Shown: positions 9,150-12,741 of the stretch, piece by piece
How positions within the stretch are numbered: the stretch's first letter is position 1
Layout: each line of letters starts with the position of its first letter
Notes under the pieces: model-generated
Database searches by the model: none
What the model was told of the DNA's origin: nothing
Seen by the model: only the letters and a program-made list of their open reading frames with translations
Made by a program: the position numbers and the translations under genes
Source: AP-16 sp036395835
GTDB lineage: Bacteria; Pseudomonadota; Alphaproteobacteria; Rhizobiales; Xanthobacteraceae
Direction of reading: 5' to 3'
DNA: 12,741 bases
Assembly: GCA_036395835.1 (NCBI GenBank)
Contig: DASWCW010000236.1
Span: 1 to 12,741 of the forward strand

Positions 9150-10471
9150 CCGCGAACCTTTTCGCTATCCTTGGTTGCCCACCATGGGTTCGGATCGACA
9201 GGGGTTCCGTCCTTGCGGAACTCGACATAAAGCACCGGCTGGCTGGAGCCAACCGCGATGGCGGCGGCCGACTGCGGCCCACCCCCCATCACCGCCACCG
9301 GCTCGCCGGTCAGCACGGACTGACCAAGATCCACCGAAATTCGTTCCATTCCCGCCAGCAGCACATGATACCCGCCGCCCGCGTTGAGGATCAAGAGTTG
9401 GCCGTAGCTGCGGAACGGTCCCGCATAGACGACCCATCCGTCGCATGGCGCGGTTACTTGCGCGCCGGCGCGACTGGCGATCCAAAGCCCTTTCTCGGTG
9501 CCGCCGAGGCCGTCGGGAGCGCCGAAGTCGCGGATTTTCACGCCGTTGATCGGTAACGGTAGCGCACCCTTGGCCGACGCAAAGGCGACCGCCGGAGCCA
9601 ATCGCCCGGGATCCTTCAACGACGCAAGATTGCCGCGAATCTCCTTGCCCTCTTGCGGCCGTGCCGCCGTGCCGGGGGGGCGGGCGGAGAGAGCCACATC
9701 CTGCTCGAGCTTGGCAATCAAATCTTTGAGGCTGTCGGCTTGGCGCGCCAGCGCGATCGCGCGCTGGCGTTCCGTCTCCAACGCCTTCTCGGCCTCGGCC
9801 TGCTTTTTCTGGCGTTCTTCGATCAGAAGCGACATGCGGTGCCGCTCTTCCGACAAGGCTGCAACGTCGCGTGCGAGATCGTCGCGCTCGGCCGCCATCG
9901 CGGTGCGCACGCGCACGAGCTCGGCGAGGTCGGCAGTGAGCTTCTCGGCCTCGCCGCGCATCTGCGGCAATACCGCGCCGAGCAGCATGGCCGTGTGGAC
10001 CGACAGCAAGGCGTCTTGCGGACTCACCAGGATCGCCGGCGGCGGGCGATGCCCCATGCGCTGCAGGGCCGCGAGAATCTCCACGATGAGCGAGCGCCGC
10101 CCATCGAGCGATTTGCGGATGGTGCTTTGGTTCCCCTCCAGCGTCCGGAGCCGGGTTTCGGTCGCGCCGATGCGTTCCTCGTCGCCGCGGATGCGAGCCG
10201 CGGTGCCGATCAGCGCCTCGTTGAGCTTGCGGCGGTCTTCGCCGAACGCTTCGATCTCCTTGCGAAGCCGCGCTTCGCGCTCGGCGGCCTGCTTCTGCTC
10301 GGCGCGCAAGGCCTCGAGCTGCTCGCGTGCCGCCGGGCCGGAAGTTGGCTGCGGCAGGTGCGGCGGCGGCTCCGCCCATGCGGCGGCGATCAGGCCGAGC
10401 GGCGCCGCGAGCGCGAGCGCCGCCCACAAGAAGCGGCGCCCCGCGGGCGGAGAAAGCATCGTGATCTTCAT
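9146..10471 (-). CDS. EnvC-like murein hydrolase activator (degenerate LytM/peptidase M23)
   Basis: The protein is a periplasmic coiled-coil factor expected to activate an N-acetylmuramoyl-L-alanine amidase during cell separation. The 441-residue product has a signal peptide (hydrophobic 14-30, likely cut after AWA at 33), long charged coiled-coil regions (about 45-130 and 172-262), and a C-terminal LytM/M23-type domain (about 310-431). That domain contains VTAPCDGWVVYAGPF, YGQLLILN and the ending LYVEFRKDGTPVDPNPWW. The metal ligands of active LytM enzymes are missing: the HxGxD position reads EKGLWI, and HxH is replaced near LYVEFR. This fits an activator and not an active endopeptidase. 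The start ATG at 10469-10471 has no strong ribosome binding site. It lies about 100 bases downstream of rlmH and overlaps ctpA. Confidence 0.92.
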   Translation of the reverse strand: MKITMLSPPAGRRFLWAALALAAPLGLIAAAWAEPPPHLPQPTSGPAAREQLEALRAEQKQAAEREARLRKEIEAFGEDRRKLNEALIGTAARIRGDEERIGATETRLRTLEGNQSTIRKSLDGRRSLIVEILAALQRMGHRPPPAILVSPQDALLSVHTAMLLGAVLPQMRGEAEKLTADLAELVRVRTAMAAERDDLARDVAALSEERHRMSLLIEERQKKQAEAEKALETERQRAIALARQADSLKDLIAKLEQDVALSARPPGTAARPQEGKEIRGNLASLKDPGRLAPAVAFASAKGALPLPINGVKIRDFGAPDGLGGTEKGLWIASRAGAQVTAPCDGWVVYAGPFRSYGQLLILNAGGGYHVLLAGMERISVDLGQSVLTGEPVAVMGGGPQSAAAIAVGSSQPVLYVEFRKDGTPVDPNPWWATKDSEKVRG

Positions 10472-10571
10472 CGTCAGCCGATTCGCTTGCCCCTCGCTCG
10501 ACTAGTCATCGACCATCGAGACCACAGCTCCGGCGCAGGCCTCGGGCTTGCCGTTGCCGCGAGCGCGCGCG

Positions 10572-11054
10572 TCATTCGCGGTGATACGGATGTCCCGACA
10601 GGATGGTCATGGCACGGTAGATCTGCTCCAGCAGCATGATTCGCACCAGCTGGTGCGGCCAGGTCGCGGCGCCGAAACAAAGCGCAAGCTCGGCGCGCCC
10701 GCGCAAGGGCTCGGCCAGGCCGTCGGCGCCCCCGATCAGGAATGTTACGGTTGGGGTTCCCCGGTCGCGCCATCGTTCGAGCCGCTCGGCAAGGTCGGTG
10801 CTGGACAACGCCTTGCCGCGTGCATCGAGCGCGACGATTGCGGCATTTTCGGGAATCGCCGCGGCAAGCCGTGCGGCTTCCTCGCGGATGCGATCTTCGC
10901 CGCGGCGGGCGCGGCCCTCTTCGATCTCCACGATCTCGATCGAGCGGAACCCCAGCCTGCGGCCGATTGCGGCGGCACGCTCACGGTAACGCGCGGCGAG
11001 CTCGCGTTCCGGTCCCGATTTCAGCCGTCCGACCGCGGCGACGACGAGGTTCAT
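10572..11054 (-). CDS. rlmH: 23S rRNA (pseudouridine(1915)-N(3))-methyltransferase RlmH
   Basis: RlmH methylates pseudouridine 1915 in helix 69 of 23S rRNA on the assembled ribosome, using S-adenosylmethionine; it is a small SPOUT-knot enzyme. The 160-residue product shows the family features in order: N-terminal strand LVVAAVGRLKSGPE (3-16), the SAM-loop FLIGGADG at 105-112, and the knotted C-terminus WPHQLVRIMLLEQIYRAMTI followed by LSGHPYHRE (132-160), ending on the conserved Tyr-His. Length is normal. The ATG at 11054 is 25 bases after the rsfS stop, so the two are probably cotranscribed, as in many bacteria where rsfS and rlmH are neighbours. Confidence 0.97.
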   Translation of the reverse strand: MNLVVAAVGRLKSGPERELAARYRERAAAIGRRLGFRSIEIVEIEEGRARRGEDRIREEAARLAAAIPENAAIVALDARGKALSSTDLAERLERWRDRGTPTVTFLIGGADGLAEPLRGRAELALCFGAATWPHQLVRIMLLEQIYRAMTILSGHPYHRE

Positions 11055-11079
11055 CGCGCGCCGCCCGGAGCAATCTTTC

Positions 11080-11433
11080 TCAGCCCGCCCGTCGCGCTGC
11101 CGACCGGCCCGGTGCCCACATTTTCTCGAGATTATAGAACGCCCGGACTTCCGGCCGGAACACGTGAACGATCACGTCGCCGGCGTCGATCAGCACCCAG
11201 TCGCAATGCGGCATACCTTCGACCCGCAGGCCGGACACGCCGGCCTTCTCCAGGTCCCGCAGCACGTGATCGGCAACCGCACCCACGTGGCGGTGCGACC
11301 TTCCGCAGGTCACCACCATGTAGTCGCCGATCGAAGTCTTGCCGCGGAGGTCGATGGTGATGGTGTCCTCGGCCTTGGCATCGGAAAGCCGGGCGAGGAC
11401 CAGGCGAAGGGTCTCCTCGGCGTCAGGATGCAC
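11080..11433 (-). CDS. rsfS: Ribosomal silencing factor RsfS
   Basis: RsfS binds ribosomal protein uL14 and prevents joining of the 30S and 50S subunits when nutrients are short. From the GTG at 11433 the product has 117 residues, with ETLRLVLARLSDAKAEDT at the N-terminus, GDYMVVTCGRSHRHV (36-50), WVLIDAGDVIVHVF (79-92) and YNLEKMW (100-106), all typical of the Iojap/RsfS family. The start is uncertain. The GTG has no ribosome binding site, and the frame stays open upstream without ATG, GTG or TTG until a TGA near 11511. A CTG at 11493 in the same frame lies nine bases after a strong GGAGG and would add 20 residues. The gene lies downstream of nadD, with a candidate promoter between them. Confidence 0.95.
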   Translation of the reverse strand: MHPDAEETLRLVLARLSDAKAEDTITIDLRGKTSIGDYMVVTCGRSHRHVGAVADHVLRDLEKAGVSGLRVEGMPHCDWVLIDAGDVIVHVFRPEVRAFYNLEKMWAPGRSAARRAG

Positions 11434-11490
11434 CTTGGAGACGCGCTCGGGCCGCCGATGAGACGCTGCCCGAAACCATGTAGAAGTGGA

Positions 11491-11510
11491 CAGGGGTCCT
11501 TTCCTCCCTC
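11491..11510 (-). promoter_or_regulatory. Strong ribosome binding site with possible CTG start for rsfS
   Basis: On the - strand GAGGGAGGAAAGGA (11497-11510) is followed by CTG (11491-11493) in the rsfS frame. GGAGG is nine bases from the CTG. No other start codon lies in frame between the upstream TGA and the GTG at 11433. The purine tract is by far the best Shine-Dalgarno match near rsfS. Confidence 0.5.
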
Positions 11511-11541
11511 ATGCCCGGCGCACGGCGCAGGGCTACCGCCT

Positions 11542-11571
11542 AAAGTAAGCATCGACCGTTAACGGTTTCAA
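11542..11571 (-). promoter_or_regulatory. Candidate promoter for rsfS with a palindrome in the spacer
   Basis: On the - strand TTGAAA (11566-11571) and TACTTT (11542-11547) are 18 bases apart, a fair match to a housekeeping -35/-10 pair. The spacer contains ACCGTTAACGGT (11555-11566), a perfect 12-base palindrome that touches the -35 box. The -35 box overlaps the end of nadD. The expected start of transcription is about 40 bases before the candidate CTG. This is inferred from the pattern only. Confidence 0.35.
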
Positions 11572-12161
11572 CCTCTCGCGGCCCGTAAAGCCGTCGAGGA
11601 CACAGGTGATTTCAGCCCGTGGAGGAACACCCAGGCCGGGGGTTCCGCCGTGGGCAATCGGCGCGCCAGCGCCTCGGACAGGCGATGGCGCGAGAAACGG
11701 TCCGCAAACGGCCCGGCCGGGACGGCGCCGGTGCGGTCGATCACCGCGATCGGCACCAGCTCGGCGATGCCGCGCCAGTTCTGCCAATGGTGGAATGTCG
11801 CAAGATTGTCCGCGCCCATGATCCACACGAAATGCACGGCGCGAAGCCGGCGCCGCAGCCATTGCAGCGTGTCGAAGCTGTAGCGGGTGGCGATGTCGGC
11901 TTCGAGCCCGGTCACGTCGATGCGCGGATGCGCGGCGAGCCGTTGCGCGGCCGCGATACGATCGGCGAGCGGCGGCAGCGCGCTCGTGTCTTTGAGCGGA
12001 TTGCCCGGGCTCACCAGCCACCAGATTCGGTCGAGACCGAGCCGCTTCATTGCCAAGAGACTCGCCGCGCGGTGGGCCGCGTGCGGCGGATTGAACGACC
12101 CGCCGAACAGCCCGATCTTCATGCCCGGCGCGTGCGGCGGCAGTCGCGGCGGCGCGATCAC
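11568..12161 (-). CDS. nadD: Nicotinate-nucleotide adenylyltransferase
   Basis: NadD joins ATP and nicotinate mononucleotide to make deamido-NAD in NAD synthesis. The product has the nucleotidyltransferase signature GLFGGSFNPPHAAH, with the H..H pair that binds ATP, then WWLVSPGNPLKD, VWIMGADNLATFHHWQNW, VPIAVIDR and, at the C-terminus, SPVSSTALR (the ISSTxIR motif). Everything needed is present. The start is ambiguous. A GTG at 12161 gives 197 residues and keeps the RLPPHAPGM lead-in that I recall as conserved in relatives; the ATG at 12122 gives 184. Neither has a strong ribosome binding site. An ATG at 12314 is in frame, but the extra sequence crosses an intergenic palindromic repeat, so I reject it. 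It appears to be the first recognised gene of the - strand block. Confidence 0.93.
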   Translation of the reverse strand: MIAPPRLPPHAPGMKIGLFGGSFNPPHAAHRAASLLAMKRLGLDRIWWLVSPGNPLKDTSALPPLADRIAAAQRLAAHPRIDVTGLEADIATRYSFDTLQWLRRRLRAVHFVWIMGADNLATFHHWQNWRGIAELVPIAVIDRTGAVPAGPFADRFSRHRLSEALARRLPTAEPPAWVFLHGLKSPVSSTALRAARG

Positions 12162-12198
12162 TCGCTTTGATTCGGGGGCGCGGCGGTTCACGAGCCTC

Positions 12199-12251
12199 AC
12201 CTCCCCCGCTTGCCGGGGAGGTCGCAATGCGCCGGCGGGAGGGAGCCCTCC
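12199..12251. repeat. REP-like palindromic element upstream of nadD
   Basis: ACCTCCCCCGC (12199-12209) faces CCGGGGAGGT (12213-12222) as a strong hairpin, followed by GTCGCAATGCGCCGGC and a second hairpin GGAGGG-AG-CCCTCC (12238-12251). The 'CCTCCCCCGCTTGCxGGGGAGGTCG' pattern is a repeat I recall from many Bradyrhizobium-like genomes, and the atpA-atpG element at 2133 resembles it. It lies 40 bases upstream of the preferred nadD start. Confidence 0.65.
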
Positions 12252-12556
12252 ACCGTCCCTCTGCATGAGAAGTGCCCATAAATAGCGGGTTTCTCGACGG
12301 TCTTGCCCGGCCACCTATCCACCCACCTACCCAGGGACGCTACGCTTTGCGACGGATTGCATGGTATCCCCGTAGGAAGCCCGCTGGCGGCGATCGGCTG
12401 CCAAGATAGCCCAGGAGCGCTCGAGCGCGCCATCGCCGTCCTGGACGGGCGGCGCGACCGTGGCGGCGCCTTCTAGCCAGAACGGGCAATTCCCCCGTTG
12501 GCGGCAGCCTTAGAGCTGGCAGAAAAGCGAGCTCGCGGCCGCGGCCCTTACTCCCC
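12252..12556. other. Stretch without recognisable gene
   Basis: I see no supported gene here. On the - strand, 12327-12509 is open for 60 codons and has GC-rich third positions over much of its length (reading ...VQDGDGALERSWAILAADRR...). It has no ATG, GTG or TTG near its beginning, and I recognise no family, so at most it is a decayed remnant. Other open frames here overlap each other and have Arg-rich composition typical of non-coding high-GC DNA. The obgE-proBA genes that I recall upstream of nadD in related genomes are not present. Confidence 0.4.
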
Positions 12557-12741
12557 TTAGTGCAAGGCGACCAGCATAGCCGCAATCACCACAAGAGCGC
12601 CAAGTACGGTCATGACCCCGTGCGCCACGACGGCGCGAAAAGGAGGCTCTGATGTAACAAAGCCAACTCGAAGCAGCCTTGCTGTACAAGAGATGAGGGT
12701 CGGCCCCTCGTGCTCGGATTGCAGGATCAGGGTCCAAACCA
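12557..12741 (-). CDS. Possible C-terminal end of a membrane protein, cut by the window edge
   Basis: A - strand frame is open from the right edge to a TAA at 12557-12559 (about 60 codons visible, no beginning). It ends in a convincing membrane-type segment, VMTVLGALVVIAAMLVALH, preceded by TSEPPFRAVVAHG. I recognise no family. The third-position bias is only moderate and open frames of this length are common by chance in GC-rich DNA, so its reality is uncertain. If real, it is the gene before nadD on the same strand, separated from it by about 400 bases. Confidence 0.25.
   Translation of the reverse strand, partial: VWTLILQSEHEGPTLISCTARLLRVGFVTSEPPFRAVVAHGVMTVLGALVVIAAMLVALH

Noticed and set aside
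9310..9510. EnvC-like protein as an active LytM endopeptidase
   Set aside because: The histidine and aspartate metal ligands are not at the expected positions; the domain is the degenerate activator type.
11533..12279. 248-codon - strand frame overlapping nadD
   Set aside because: Arg/Ala-rich reading one frame off from nadD, which carries all NadD motifs.
12622..12636. Hairpin GCGCC-ACGAC-GGCGC as a terminator
   Set aside because: It is followed by GAAAAGG on the + strand and has no T-tract downstream on the - strand; it lies within the possible partial frame.

Overview
This window is high-GC chromosomal DNA from an alphaproteobacterium, most likely of the order Hyphomicrobiales (Bradyrhizobium/Rhodopseudomonas-like). 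Three things point there: the F1 ATP synthase operon order atpH-atpA-atpG-atpD-atpC without the Fo genes, the neighbouring block nadD-rsfS-rlmH-envC-ctpA-yibQ-rppH, and REP-type palindromes of kinds I associate with that order. No database search was possible; family names rest on motifs that can be read in the translations.

Layout. Positions 11-5104 (+ strand) hold the five F1 subunit genes of ATP synthase, all apparently intact and with their catalytic motifs. Two palindromic repeat elements sit inside this operon, directly after atpA and directly after atpD. From 5139 to the right edge every recognised gene lies on the - strand, convergent with atp. Read in the direction of transcription (right to left) they are: nadD (NAD synthesis), rsfS (ribosomal silencing factor), rlmH (23S rRNA methyltransferase), an EnvC-like amidase activator, ctpA (S41 processing protease), a truncated remnant of a YibQ-type divergent polysaccharide deacetylase, rppH (RNA pyrophosphohydrolase), an RraA-family protein and an AT-richer gene for an exported protein of unknown function. 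The last two look like an insertion between atpC and rppH, which I recall as adjacent convergent genes in related genomes.

How the genes work together. atpHAGDC makes the soluble F1 sector. The - strand block mixes translation/ribosome maintenance (rsfS, rlmH), RNA 5'-end processing (rppH), NAD supply (nadD) and envelope maintenance (envC-like, ctpA, yibQ remnant). envC and ctpA overlap by 4 nt and are probably translationally coupled.

Novelty. I see no defence system, CRISPR array, prophage or transposase. The points most worth a second look are the exported protein at 5139-5903, built from two tandem copies of a domain with a conserved Cys pair; the YibQ gene that has lost its catalytic domain; a possible CTG start for rsfS behind a strong Shine-Dalgarno sequence; and the placement of hairpin repeats after the two three-copy ATP synthase subunit genes. 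The right end (12252-12556) has no recognisable gene, and a short partial reading frame of uncertain reality runs off the right edge.
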